Origin: Hemicordylus capensis
Taxonomy: Eukaryota > Chordata > Lepidosauria > Squamata > Cordylidae
Direction: 5' to 3'
Length of the DNA: 64,000 nt
Assembly: GCF_027244095.1 (NCBI RefSeq)
Contig: NC_069659.1
Coordinates: 178,676,001 to 178,740,000 of the forward strand
This document shows, in pieces, positions 24,901-36,860 of the stretch. Each line of letters begins with the position of its first letter. Position 1 is the stretch's first letter. Below the pieces are notes generated by a model. It was given only the letters and a program-made list of their open reading frames with translations. It was not told where the DNA came from and searched no databases. A program made the position numbers and the translations under genes.

Positions 24901-24939
24901 CCCCGGGTTATGAAAATGCCAGACTCAAAATAAGGGAAA

Positions 24940-26050
24940 GAGTTTATCAGTTTGATGGTTGTGGAATGAGTAGAGCTACTCCTCTTCATGCCCCATTGAT
25001 CTCGGAGGTCCTGGATCTCAGACTTAGTAACTGTCTCTGTCCAACCACCATGACTGCTCCCACTTCACAAAGACCTGCTATCTCAAGGACCTCACTTTCA
25101 CCCAGAACCAGAATGGCTCCAATTCTGCACCTGGAAGTTGAGCACTTGAAACTGGCCACCAAAGGCTGCTCCCTGGCTCTTCAAGACATTACACATTTTC
25201 TAAAAGGACCATCTGATCTCGCTCTTCCTCTTGTTCCTCATTTCCCCTTTTAGATCCTGAATAAAGTACTAAACACCCAGGCTCCCTTTGAGCCCTTATC
25301 CTCTGCCCCCATTAAGGTGGTGTCTTACAATGTTCTCTTCCTTGTAGCAATTATGTCTGCTCACAGGGTCTCGGAGCTGGGGACCTATGTGCAAAGAGCT
25401 CTATCTTTTCCAACCTGATTTTGTCATGTTAAACCTTAACTCTACTTTGTCCCCAAGATCAATTCTACCTTCTGACACTCACAAGTTCTCCCCTCATTCT
25501 GTCAAGCTTCTTCTCACCCTAGAGAAAAGACATGGCGTATGCTTGATGCATGCAGGGCCCTGTACATTTATATCTGCCACACCAAAGAATTTCTCAGATC
25601 TGACTCTGTGCTTTTCCTTTCATGACTCTCCCTTGGGAACTAAGGTGTCTAAAGTGACATTGGTCAGATTGATCAGAGCATGCTTCACCCTGATCTACAA
25701 AACCCTCAATCTACCAGTTCCTGGAGGCATCACTGCTCACTCCACACTGAGTGCTTCTGCTCCTGGATAGCTGCAGGGCAGCTACATGGCCCCCCCTCAT
25801 GCCACTTATTCAACATTACAAAATACCATCCTTCCTGACAGCCCAGGTGGCCTTTGGCCACAGGTTGTTTAAATACATCCTCTCCCACCCATTTCCTCAC
25901 TGCTTGGGCATGTCCCATCATGATCACTTCCAGCACAGTGGAGAAAGGAATATTGGACTTAATTGTGAAGGATTCTTTTCCCCTGTGACTGGAGGTCATC
26001 AGACCCTCCCTTGGATATATATCATTCTATTGGGGACAGGGTTTTCTATG
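24940..26050 (+). mobile_element. DIRS-type fossil fragment (tyrosine recombinase part)
   Basis: Translated pieces match the C-terminal tyrosine-recombinase region of DIRS retroelements: a LATKGCSLALQDITHFLKG segment, then VVSYNVLFLVAIMSAHRVSE, the block containing the family's conserved arginine. Its sequence differs from the DIRS at 27560-33535, so it is a separate and older copy. Only this 3' portion is present and it is broken in several places. Ends are approximate. Confidence 0.7.
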
Positions 26051-27390
26051 TGGGGTGTTTTTTTTTGGGGGGGGGGGTGGAGACCGGTACCAGGGCATTC
26101 CAGTATTTGAAACCTGTCCCTAATGTTTGTTCATGTTTGTTTTTCCTTGTTATAACATCTAGCCTTCCTAAGCTTTCTATCTCTTTCTATAAATGCTGAA
26201 CTCTACACAACAACATGTGCAGGTTCCCCAATCACTTCCTAGAGATGCCCATAGTAACTGTTCAGGCAGAATTCAAGACATATCATAGTTTTGCATAATG
26301 TTCTTTAGAAAGCCTTTCTTTCATCTTCAGACTGTAGGCAATGAAAGGCTTGCTTAGCCATCAATGGATGAAGGAGGGAGGAAAGAACTGCTAGCATGGA
26401 ACTCTTCCTGACTATGTTTAACTACGTTTCAATTTAGAACAAGAAGATGAGGAGCACTGCCTGGTTGCTTTGAGTCATCTTATTTATTTATTTATTTTCT
26501 ATGTAAACTGCTTTGGAAACTTTTGTTGAAAAGCGGTGTATAAATATTTGTTGTTCTTGTGTCCTTTGAAGCACACAAAGTGGTGAACTGAGCAAGCCTG
26601 ATAACATCCTCTTACAGTGTGACTCACATGGCAACATGAACATATGGTACTGGTGTGATGAGAATCCATGAAATTCTGAAGAGTTACACACTAAATGACT
26701 TTATATTGCTAAATCCCATACACTGATACATTGTCAGACAAAACATTTCCCAGGAGATTCTGCAAGGCTGGGATAACATGACTTTCAGTGATGACAACAA
26801 ACAGCACAATATCTTTTTTTAAAAATGTAAATTATGCCAAAAGTTGAAGTTCAGCATCATAATTACTACTCGATTACATGCAATTCTACACTTTGACCAC
26901 CGACCTAACAATGTTTGTTTTATGTGAAAGCTATATTCAAAAGCTGAGGTCCTGTGATATTTTGCATTCAGGAGGGGCAGGAGAAATTACAAATATATGA
27001 ATGTTCAGTTGTGAACTCTAGAAACAATGTACAAAATAGGCTGTGTGTTTTTAAGGAACAATGAGAGGACAAGAGAAATGCAGCCGATTATTGAGGCAAA
27101 ATGGAGATCTGGGCTGAAAGCCAAAAGGGGCTTGTCTAGTTACAGAGAGCTAGAAGCACTGCATTGAGGAACACAGAATGGTGTGCAGAAGAGCTTGTTC
27201 AGTTCAAAACCATCCACTACCTTAATGATGTGTTGCTCATTATAGCAAGCTTTAGCACTGGGTTTAGCACTGTCGATGAAATACAGCTTTAGTGCTCATC
27301 CCAACTGAACCATATGTATTTACGCATCATGCATTTGCACACATCCATCCCTTGCTTCCAACTGTCCTTCTTCCTTTGTTGTCTTTTTTT
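26051..27390. other. Unassigned DNA with an L2-like tail
   Basis: An L2-like 3' tail reads at about 26475-26560 (TGTAAACTGCTTTGGAAACT, then AAGCGGTGTATAAATATTTG). The rest shows no gene or bounded repeat. Confidence 0.5.
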
Positions 27391-27394
27391 TTTT

Positions 27395-27520
27395 AGGGTA
27401 GAAACCAGAGCATATGCTTGACATGCACAAACGCCTGAGTTCTGCCCACAGCATCTCCAGTTCAAGGATCTCATAAAGGAGATCTTGGAGAACTGCTATC
27501 AACCATAGAGAGAAATAATG
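27395..27520 (+). mobile_element. Decayed tRNA-headed SINE
   Basis: AGAGCATATGCTTGACATGC and CATCTCCAGTTCAAGGATCT match the tRNA-derived head and adjoining body of SINEs common in squamates. The internal promoter boxes are degenerate. It lies just upstream of the DIRS element. Confidence 0.5.
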
Positions 27521-29171
27521 ACAAATGGTTTGACTCTTTCTTCAATGTGGCCTCTGCCTTTTACATCAATGGGCTTCACGCATGCATGGAGACCATGTCG
27601 GAATCTACCAAGCTTCTATCCCTGATTTTTAGCAGGAACCCTGCCCCACTACCACTATATGTGGCTTTGCCTCTCCTCATCCCCTCAGGCTTTCGTCATC
27701 TGCGTTACTGTTGACTTCGTCAGGACTATTAGGCTTCGAAAGAACTGTGAATAGAACATAGTTTGTTGTTCTCTTTGCTGTTTTCCCCTGATATCCCTAC
27801 TTTTTAATTTAGCCTCATGTAGTTGCATTTTCCCCCTTTGCTGTTTTATTTTAGTCAGTCCCCCGGCCCCATCTAGTGTCCCCACTCTTGCCAGGTGGAA
27901 CGCTAGGGCCTCTGGCCGTTTCTGTGCCTTATGCCAGGCATGGCAGAATTCAAAAAGTGTGTTAATGGTATGAAATTGCCAGACACACACAGAGAATGTT
28001 TGCTGTGCGTGGGAGAAGCACACGTGGTAGAAGCCCGCTCACATTGCCAAAAGCTTAAAAGACAAGCACAGAAGAATAGGGCTTTGAGGATTTTCTGTTT
28101 TGTGGGAATGAACTCTGCGTGCTTCACAGGGCTTGTCAGAATGCAACAGTCCTGCTCTATCAGGCAAAGTAGTCCTTGCTAAGCAGCTGGACTCTGCCAT
28201 GGTGATTCTCCACTCTCCCAAACTTCTCCTAATACTGATAGTGTCAGTACCTGCTGCTTCCGTGTCAAGAGAAGGACCTTCCGGAGCCACTGCAGCGCCT
28301 CCACCTCCCTCTGTCCCAGTCACATCCAGCTTGGGCTCAATATCGAAGGAGGGAGCTTTGGGGTCTGCAGTCCAGAAAAACTTAAGAAAGCCCAGGAAGC
28401 CCTATTGGCTAGTTAGTCTGTAATGCACATCCTTACAAAGAAAAAGGGAGAAGAGGCTGCAGTAGAGGCCTCCATTCCAAAGAAGAAGAAAAAGTTCCCA
28501 CCCTCACATGCATCTGAGAATGAGGCAGTCACTGGAAGTGCTGATCACTGGTTACTGAGACCTGTGCAGGACAAGGAAGCAGAGCTAGAGGAGGCAGAGT
28601 TTGTGCCTGGGGATGAATTCCCCAACAGTCGTCCAACTTGGTCACACTCCCCCATGGAAGAGGAGCAGGATGAAGGGATCAGGGAGGAGACCCATACTAC
28701 CCCTTCCCGGAGGCAAGTGACTACCTGGAAGAGAAATGGGATAATGCTTCACCCTGTCCTGGTTCGGGGCCAGGCACTTTGATCAATCCAAATATGCTAG
28801 GGAGGCTTCCCACTGGAATAAGGGATCCTCTTTCCAGGATCAAAATTTTCCTGGTGAGCATCAGCACTCTGGAGACTATTTGGACTGCTACTATGGGGAA
28901 AGTGCTGCACCAGACATGAGGTGTTCCTGGGCACTGGGACCATCTCAAATCCGAATGATTGATGATGACTATGCTTCAGAACACAATAGGAGTTACCGCC
29001 CTTCCTTTGTCTCTCATCTCAGAGACAACCCTAGATCCAGAGATGAATGGCATGATTGGGGTTGCTTGGATTGTTATGGCAATTTGCGCTACAGCTTAAG
29101 AGGTTTCAGTCCCAAAGATGTTCATGGTCCCCGTGCTGCCCACCTTCACTTGTTCAAAATAAACATCTGGG

Positions 29172-29330
29172 AATGAATAAGATTTATTTATTTATTTTAT
29201 TTATATAGTACATTTATATACTGCCCCTTACAAAAATATCCCTGGCAGTTCACAATAATACCATTAAAACATTAACAGAATTAAAGTAATTTGAAATACA
29301 ATAAAAATGCTAAAACTGAAGCTTTAAAAT
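29172..29330 (-). mobile_element. L2-like LINE 3' tail in the DIRS element
   Basis: The minus strand ends with GGGGCAGTATATAAATGTAC and then an A/T-rich AAATAAATAAATAAA tail at 29172-29200. The upstream part is AT-rich with no frame. Confidence 0.65.
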
Positions 29331-30349
29331 ATGCTATCTAAAAATCCTGCGCTGCCTTTGAAAATTGCCGAGTCTGCACTGCCACCAGAGACCCCGGCTT
29401 TCCTAGCTGTGCCAGAAGAGCTGGCTGCAGACCCTGAACCAGAGAATAATGCACTGCTGACAGATATCGAGGGAGAATCAGGAGGAGATGATCTGCAGAC
29501 TTCATCATCACAGGCATCCTGCATTCTGGATCAGTCACCAGATAATAAATGGATGTCAACTTCTGAGGACTTGCAATTACTCTTAGCTTATGTTTCACAT
29601 TTGGCTGCTGCCCTAGGGGTCAACCTAGACATGCAGCAGAAAGGGGAGCTTGACCCTTTATTTAGCTTAATTGATGTGGAAACTAAAGTTCCTGCATCCC
29701 TGCCTTTGAACATGGCTCTATTGGAAGTGGTGAAGAGCTATTGGGGACAGCTGTCTTCAATACCTCGGCTTACACATCGCCCTGAGAATTTGTATAGGGT
29801 CCAAATGGATGAAAATGTTTCTGCTTTTCTACAAAGGCATCCTACTCCGAATTCTGTTGTGATAGAGGCCACTTTGAATAAGACCACTCCACTAATAATC
29901 TGGGCAATAAGGAAGGATGGAAATTAGATATGTTTGGCAGACAACTATATTCAGCTAAAGAACAGGCAAAGTTCTTCTTAAAGGAGGCTGCACAACTTGC
30001 CGAACAGGAACTTTATTCTGCCCGCCTCTTGGTGGAATGTGCCACCAAGGCGACAGCGAAGCCTGTGACCTTACAAAGACACGTGTGGCTCCATTCATTA
30101 GGTCTCACTTAGGAAGCTTGTGCTAGGACTGAGGATATGCCCTATGAAGGCCAAGCCCTGTTTGGAGAACAGACCGATAAGACCTTACAAAAGGTGCACA
30201 AAATGAAAAGCACAGCTGGATCCATGTCCTTTGTCACTATTTGAATAAGCAGCAGAAACAGCGGAGATGGTCTTCCTTTCAATCATCTGGATCATCTTCC
30301 CTACCAACAGGGCAAGTCTGCTCTGAAGAAACAGAGACAGTCCACATTC

Positions 30350-30556
30350 CAAAAAGGATAAGATTTATAGTTTTAATATTTTTAATACTGGGTTTTAAAT
30401 GTTTTAAATGATTTTAATTGTTAGATTTAACATTTTAAATGATTTTAATTGTTAGAGCTACTATTTTAAATGATTTTAATTGTAAACCGCACAGAGATGT
30501 AAGTTTTGGGCAGTATAGAGATATTTTAAATAAATTAAATAAGTAAATAAACAATG
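30350..30556 (+). mobile_element. L2-like LINE 3' tail in the DIRS element
   Basis: The tail includes TTGTAAACCGCACAGAGATG and TTTTGGGCAGTATAGAGATA, then TAAATAAATTAAATAAGTAA. Three imperfect copies of TTTTAAATGATTTTAATTGT precede it. Confidence 0.7.
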
Positions 30557-32094
30557 GCACACCCCAATTCTCACTCAGCACTCAAATGGCTCCTTATCTG
30601 GCTTCCTGGGACCCAATAACATTAGACCAATGGGTGCTTATTATTGTTCACCTGGGATATGTGCTGGAGTTCAGCACCAGGCCACCTTACTCAGCATTCT
30701 CCTCCATACATATTCCATTCCCGCCCTAGAGGAAGGAGTGTCAGCCCTTCCCCTAAAGGATACAATAGAGAAGGTGACCAATACCAGCATACCTGCATTT
30801 TATTCCTGGTATTTTAGCCAGATGGTGGGCCCCGCCCGATTTTAGATTTCAGGAACCTCCACAGGTTCATACTAACAAGGGTTTCCGCATGCTTTCTATT
30901 CCAACCATTCTGTCATTGCTGGGGAAAAATTATGCCTAGTTTCCCTGTACCTTCGGGATGTCTATTATTATATAGCCATTCGGCCTCAACACCGCAGGTT
31001 CCTCAGGTTCAATATCGACAGAAGTACCAATTCAAGGCACTCCCCTTCGGCCTCACTTCAGTGCCCAGGGTCTTTATGAAGTGTAAAGCCCCAGTGGTGG
31101 CATACCTGCAGCAAAACAGTCTACACTTTTTTCCATTTTTGATGACCAGATGATAGCAGCAAGTTCCCTGGGACAGGCCCTGGATGCTTTGAATCTGGCT
31201 GTAGAAATCCTGGAACCCTTGGGCCTTCAAATCAATTACAAGAAATCGCATATGACCCCTACAAAACACATCCAGTTTATAGGCCTGGTGTTCGATACTC
31301 ATCTATTACGTGTTTACCTACCCCAGGCATGCATCTGCAACACAGTAAAACTGGCAAACTGTGTAGCAGAACAGCCCCTTGTATAAGCGAAGGTCTTTCA
31401 GCGCCTGTTAGGGCATATGCAGGCTACTACCTGCATTCTGCCCCACGCCTGTATGATGCTGTCAATCCACCAAGATGCTTCAAGCAGGTTTCTGCGAATC
31501 CCAAGCTGTGTTCACAAGGATGTAAGCTGGTGGGCCCACCCAGATCACCTGACCATTGGCATCTCATTTCATCCTCCCTTACTGCCTTCAGTTGTTATGA
31601 TGGGCACCTCAGAAAGAGCCTGGGGAGTGCACAGAGGTTGCCATCACATCAGCAGACATTGGACTCTGGTTAGGGGACATGAATTATGTAGAGCTACAGG
31701 TGTTACGTACGCAAGGGTTTTCTTCCCATTATCTGGGGGCGTGTCACTATACAAATGGACAACACCACGGCCAAGGCCTACGTGAGACCAGCAAGGGGGC
31801 ACAGGCTCCAGGTCTCTCCTATGGCTGGTGCTAGAACTTTGGCGCTGGTGCATTCTTCACCAGGTGAGCCCTCACGCTGTCCACATCCAAGGAACAGAGA
31901 ATGTTCAGGCAGACAGCTTGAGCAGGTCCAGCACTATTTCTCATGAGTAGAAATTGAACCACGAGATCATTTGGGATGTGTTCGACTGATGGGGATACCC
32001 ATCCATAGACCTTTTTGCAACAGACCTAAATGCACAATGTGTCCAATATTGCTCCAGGGTGGGGATAGGAACAGCTTCCATGGGGGATGCATTT

Positions 32095-32106
32095 GAGATA
32101 ATAATA

Positions 32107-32161
<55 letters not shown>

Positions 32162-32402
32162 TTGATGTCTGTACCGCCCTTCCAAAAATGGCTCAGAGTG
32201 GTTTACACAGAGAAATAACAAACACATAAGATGGAACCCTGTCCCCAAAGGGTTCACATTCTAAAAAGAAACATAAGATAGACACAAGCAACAGTCACTG
32301 GAAGTACTGTGCTGGGGGTGGATAGGGCCAGTTACTCTCCCCCTGCTAAATAAAGAGAATCACCACGGTAAAAGGTGCCTCTTTTGCCCAGTTAGCAGGG
32401 GA
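32095..32402 (-). mobile_element. SINE with (TAA)n tail in the DIRS element
   Basis: On the minus strand the body runs from CCCCTGCTAACTGGGCAAAA through AGCAGGGGGAGAGTAACTGG and the hairpin AAACC...CCATTTTTGGAAGGGCGGTA, then a (TAA)n tail of about 20 units at 32097-32160. It matches the SINEs at 37666 and 61669. The 5' head is not an obvious tRNA or 5S sequence. Confidence 0.82.
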
Positions 32403-33535
32403 GATGACTTGGAGGGATTGGTACCTATAGATTTTTCCACCGATCCATGTGGTGAAGCGTTTTCTCAATGGTCTCTCTCATACTCCACCGGATGCCCCAA
32501 TGGTGGCTCCTGCAAGGGACTTTAGTCTTGGGGTGCCTTTTACACCCTTCCTTTGAGCCATTGGCTAAGGTGGAATCTAGACTGTTTACGTGGAAGGTAG
32601 CCTTCCTGGTGGCCAGCACATCTGCTCGTAGGGTTGGAGAGCTTTGGGTTTTGCATATAGATGCCCCTTACTTGAGCTTTCATGATGACAAAGTGGTGCT
32701 CCTCCCGGATATTCAATTTTTGCCTAAGGTAGTTTCGACCTTTCATTGTTCACAACCCCTTACTCTACTGAGTTCTTCAAAAATCCAGTCTCACAGGCAG
32801 AACAGAGGCTTCATAGACTGCATGTACGTAGGGCTTTGGCCTTCTATATATAAAGGTCTGCAGAATGGAAGCAGTCTAATCTGTTTGTAGCTTCTGTTTG
32901 TAGCTTATGATGGGCCCAGGTGGGGCATACAGATATCAGCTAAGTTGCTTTCTAGATGAATTGTATCTACCATAGAACTCTGTTATAAATTGGGGGGGGG
33001 ACACCCAAATTACCCCCCTTCCATAAAAGCTCATTCTACAAGAACAGTTGCCTCTTCATCAGCATTTGATTGCTTGGTATCTCCTCTAGAGATGATTTGC
33101 CAAGCAGCTACTTGGGCTACACAGCACTCTTTCGTTCAACATTATGCCATCGACTCCAGGGTGTGTAGAGAAGGGCATTTTGAAGGGCTGTTCTTCAGTC
33201 AATTTTTGATTGAGCCCTCCTCCAGGTATGGCAGCTTGTTATGCGCCTATTGGTGTAAAAGTAAGACCACACTAAAGAACAACAGGTTTCTTACCTGTAA
33301 CTTTGGTTCTTTTCGTTGTCATCTGCTCTTTTACATGCCACCCCCATCTACCCCGCTGAGTCTAATTTAACTGTCCACAGACTCTGGAACTGTCTGCTCA
33401 AGACAGGGGGTGGGGTTCCCGCCAAAAATCAGGGATAGAAGCTTGGTAGATTCCGACGTGGTCTCTGTGCATGTGTGAAGCCCATTGGTGTAAAAAAGCT
33501 TATGACTACTAGAAGAACCAAAGTTACAGGTAAGC

Positions 33536-34744
33536 AACCCATTATATAAGGCAGTGTCATATATACACATAAATCCCCTACTGTCAAAATTTAGACTGTA
33601 ACTTGTAAGCACCTCAGGGCAGTTTCCTATATTTTTGCCTGTGATAGGCTGGAGCTTCATGTTGTGTGGTAGGCCATATTCAGGAAACTGGATTGTTGAA
33701 CTGTGAAGTAAGGAGTACTGACAAATTGAAAATACTTAAATTATAACTTCAAATTGCTGCTGTCTCTCTTTCTTTCATGAAATCAGTGTTGAGCTGACCT
33801 TTTGCAGTAATTAAAAATGTTATTTTCTCTCTCTCGCCTCAGTACAAGCTGAAGTTTCCCAGGAAGAGTTTCCTTGAAATTATCTTTTTCACAAAGCCAC
33901 ATATCAAGAAAGAAAATGCTCCCAGAGGGGGAAAAGCAACAAACTGTCTCCAAGATGTATTGTTCTTTTTCTATTAATGGAAATTGCAATGCACCTCTTC
34001 CCCCACCCCTAACACTTCAACAATTGATAGGTTATTTCAGAAAGGCAGCGAAATTGGAATAAGACAAATCAAGCAGAGCTGAACATGTCCTCTCTTTTAC
34101 ATGCTGACGTTTCTGTGTAGCCAGCAGATAAAAGAGCTTCTTATTTTAAAAGTGCCCAAGAGAATAGGAGCAGAAAAAGGAAATGGCCCATGACAGCTGA
34201 AGGCTCAGACATGCATCGTATCTGAGATCAAGGGTAACAGTTCATACACAACTACCTGTATGGCTGTTCATCTACAAAACACTCATTCCTGATCAAAATG
34301 CTGGTGTTATTACAATATACTTACTGATGAGACAGCCCCAACATAAAATAAAAATGTCATGTGTTTTCCAAAGGATACTCCATAAATAGGAGTATCTCTG
34401 AATTATATAAGAGTTAGTTTATTAATAATTAGGGTTTTTTAAAAAACAAATCAACTAATGGATTACATTTAAAGACATTTGGTGATCACATTTAAATACC
34501 TTCCTGAAATAATGAAGTGGGGTACCATTTCAGATTTATAGCAAGATTCAAAGATCTACCCCTAGATAGAATAAACAAATTAATACAAAATTAATGTCCC
34601 CATCCAACCCCCTGCAAAAAAAAGAGAGAAAAGAAGACAGTAAGGTCATTGACATGACTGCGGGGAATGGGGAGGGATGGGTGTGAGGTGCACTGGGGTA
34701 TCTCCTGGCTTCCCCCCAGTAAGGCTTCCCCCCAGCACAAAACT
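33536..34744. other. Unassigned DNA
   Basis: No coding domain or RNA gene was seen. The right part, from about 34660, becomes GC-rich and may be the outer part of the next foldback element. Confidence 0.45.
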
Positions 34745-35266
34745 GGCTGGCCTGATTCAGTTTGAGTCTGAACTGGACCCAAACTGGACCAGGCCAGTTT
34801 GATGTTATCCCCCCCATCAACCCCCCTCAATTCAGTTCGGGGAGGTTTGAAAGTATATATAATCTTTTTAGTACTTACCCCTTCCAAGGGGCTTCTCTGA
34901 GGCCATAGGTGGGGGTCCACAGAGGCTTCCTGGGTCATGACCCAGCCACAAAGGGGCCCATTGTGCATGCATGGCGGCCTCCAAAATGGCCACCGCAATA
35001 GGGTTAAGGCCCGGGAAAGGCAATTTTTGCCACAAGGAAGACTGGTAGGGGGAGGGGAAACCTCCACGGACCCCCCACATGACCTCAGAGAAGCCCCTGG
35101 AGGGGATAAGTACTTAAAAAAATGTGAACCCCCCAAATGGCCAGGGGTGAGGGTTTTGGTCTGCAGTCGGACTGAACAGAGGGTAGTTTGGTTCAACCCC
35201 GAACTGTTGAACGGAACCCTTTTGACATAGAACCCATTCCACATTGAACCCGTTTCCACATCCCTA
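34745..35266. mobile_element. Foldback element with hAT-like right end
   Basis: Arms around 34850-34930 (AGTACTTACCCCTTCCAAGG, GGGGCTTCTCTGAGG) recur inverted at 35075-35120 (CCTCAGAGAAGCCCC, GGGGATAAGTACTT). The right end reads TTTCCACATCCCTA, similar to the TAGGGATGTGC hAT family. The left end and target duplication were not found. The 241-codon minus-strand frame (34591-35316) spans the palindrome and is not a recognisable protein. Confidence 0.6.
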
Positions 35267-35274
35267 CCCCAATC

Positions 35275-35961
35275 CCTATGACTCACCACACAACCAATCA
35301 GTGTAGTAGGAAGCATGCACTCGTCCTCCTACCTCCTCACTTTAGCCCAGGTTTCAAACCCAGGTTACCTGGCAGAGCAGCACTGAGATTAGTAGTGATC
35401 CCAGCAGTTCTCATGAATAGCCCTGTCCAGGCTAGCACTGTCCTACCAGGTAGGGCTTCATGAGAACCTCAGTGACTGACATCCTAACAATGCATTTCCA
35501 TAAGATCATTGTCTTTGCACAAGAACAATGTGCAGGGAAGTTCTGCTACATTGGGAGCTTGTGTTCCAGACTAGTGTTTTGCTAACTTAATGCAGCATAA
35601 GGATGTTGCCCTAAAATAAGGGTCTATTCAGGACTTGTCCTTGCTCTAGCAAAAGATCTTGACAAGTTGCACAGCTCAATGTACAACACTGTTGCTCAAG
35701 AATTTTCTGCACCATTGTTGCACAACACTCATTGCTTTAGACTTCCTCAGCATTGTTGCTCAAGACTACACAACCTTGTATATGCTTCAGAGAAGGTCTT
35801 CCACTAGTGGTCGCACAACATTGCAGAGCACCATAACAGAGCTCTGCAACCTTCTTGTGCAAGTGCAATGTTGTTCATTGCACAAGTGCATTGTCAGTCA
35901 AGATGCCAGCCAGTATGTTAAGAGCATTTGTTGTGTTTACTTTTTCATAGCTCAGAATGAG
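35275..35961. other. Unassigned DNA with CA/TTG-rich words
   Basis: It contains repeated short words such as CATTGTTGC and TTGCACAAC in both orientations (35660-35900), suggesting an old foldback similar to those at 39465 and 41028. No ends could be fixed. Confidence 0.4.
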
Positions 35962-35963
35962 TA

Positions 35964-36412
35964 CAGTAGAACCTCGTTGTTCATGCAACAGCTATCTGCA
36001 GTTCTGTGGGGTGTCTGATTGACACCCATTTTCAGAATCCATGGATACAAAAGCGTTAAAACCCACATATATGTAGTTCCTAGAGAGCCGGAAGTGACCT
36101 TGGAGGTCACTTCTGGCCACAATTTTGTCAGTTGGAGCCATTTTTTGGGGAAAGACTCATTTTCCCTGCAATTTTTCAGTTTGTAGGAGGCACTTTGCAA
36201 CTTCGGGGGTATTCCTGGATACATCCTGGGCACATGGAGCATGGTACATTACAGAAATTCATGCTTTTTTGGTGCCCCCCTCTTAGGCACTTTTTCTCCA
36301 TCCTGGAACCTAACCCCCATTTCCCATAGGAATAATGCCTCATTACTCATGGTTCCGTTAGTCGCAGTAGTAGGCGAGGAATGGAACCCCTGTGAATAAC
36401 GAGGTTCTCCTG
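35964..36412. mobile_element. Tigger/pogo-like miniature element
   Basis: The ends CAGTAGAACCTCGTTGTTC and GAATAACGAGGTTCTCCTG are inverse matches, flanked by TA at 35962-35963 and 36413-36414. The CAGTARAACCTCG end is characteristic of pogo/Tigger elements. The 449-bp interior lacks a transposase. Confidence 0.85.
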
Positions 36413-36497
36413 TAAAGTGTTGCTGTGCAATAATCAGATGTAATGTATAACTGAGGGGCTATCCCTCAATTAACTGTTCCCCCTTTTGGAAGTACAA

Positions 36498-36860
36498 AAA
36501 TATCGCAAGTGCACTAACTTGTGGACAGTCTAACCGATTGGAACCAAATTTGCTACAGCTGAATGGACACATAGGGCTGCCCCAGTGGTGTAGTTTGTGG
36601 TGATGTGATCCAGATGGTGGAGTGCGAAACTTTGAGGAGCAAGTGCACTAACTTGAGAACTGTCTAACTGATGTGAACTGAATTTGGTACAGTTGTACTG
36701 AGTGACACACAGGGACACCTCAATGGTGTAGTTTGTAATGATGTCATCCACTCCAATCCAAGATGATGGGTGCATGAACATTTGAGGTGCAAGAGATCTA
36801 ACTTGTGGACCTTGATTTGAACCAAATTTAGTCCAGTTGTAGACAGTGAAAGGAAAGTAG
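36498..36860 (+). repeat. Diverged tandem repeat, about 2.5 units
   Basis: Units of roughly 135-155 bp begin near 36498, 36632 and 36790. They share GCACTAACTTG, GAACCAAATTTG, TACAG(C/T)TG and GTGTAGTTTGT blocks. The third unit is partial. The origin is unknown; it could be part of a larger dispersed element. Confidence 0.75.

Larger units (their letters stand above)
20009..24930 (+). mobile_element. Ingi/Vingi-like LINE, near full length, decayed
   Basis: It starts GTGTAGCCAAGATGGC, typical of a LINE 5' end, and runs about 4.9 kb. An ORF1-like start, MGSKRHRRNS, lies at 20223. The endonuclease begins near 21855 (LMWNVASFQG), continues through LLLFQEIWLSEE and ends near SRLESGHLP (about 22590), the exonuclease/endonuclease fold of APE-type LINEs. 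The reverse transcriptase follows, split by an R4 tail at 23194-23421. It abuts a DIRS fragment at its 3' side, and its own 3' end is missing. The protein is clearly related to the younger copy at 51450-53712. Assignment to the Ingi/Vingi group is from memory of that group's motifs; another I/Jockey-type lineage is possible. Confidence 0.75.
27560..33535 (+). mobile_element. DIRS-like retroelement fossil, almost complete
   Basis: Inverted terminal repeats lie at 27560-27652 and 33402-33494 (for example CCAAGCTTCTATCCCTGATT and its inverse). The right end extends to about 33535, and the block at 33290-33312 is the exact inverse of 33513-33534, as expected for the internal complementary region used by DIRS elements to make a circular intermediate. 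Parts in order: a gag-like region with a Cys/His cluster (about 27930-30110), reverse transcriptase (about 30820-31400), RNase H (about 31600-31900), and tyrosine recombinase (about 32540-33210). It is broken in many places (roughly ten or more) and has three later insertions: two L2-like tails and a SINE. That makes it old relative to those families. Confidence 0.88.

Noticed and set aside
31967-32257. Poly-tyrosine protein frame
   Set aside because: It is a translation of the (TAA)n tail of a SINE on the opposite strand.
34591-35316. 241-codon minus-strand open frame
   Set aside because: It spans a GC-rich foldback element, has no recognisable domain, and the mirrored arms explain the long frame.
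35659-36018. 119-codon frame rich in T, L and S
   Set aside because: It runs from repeat-like DNA into the Tigger-like element; no protein motif.
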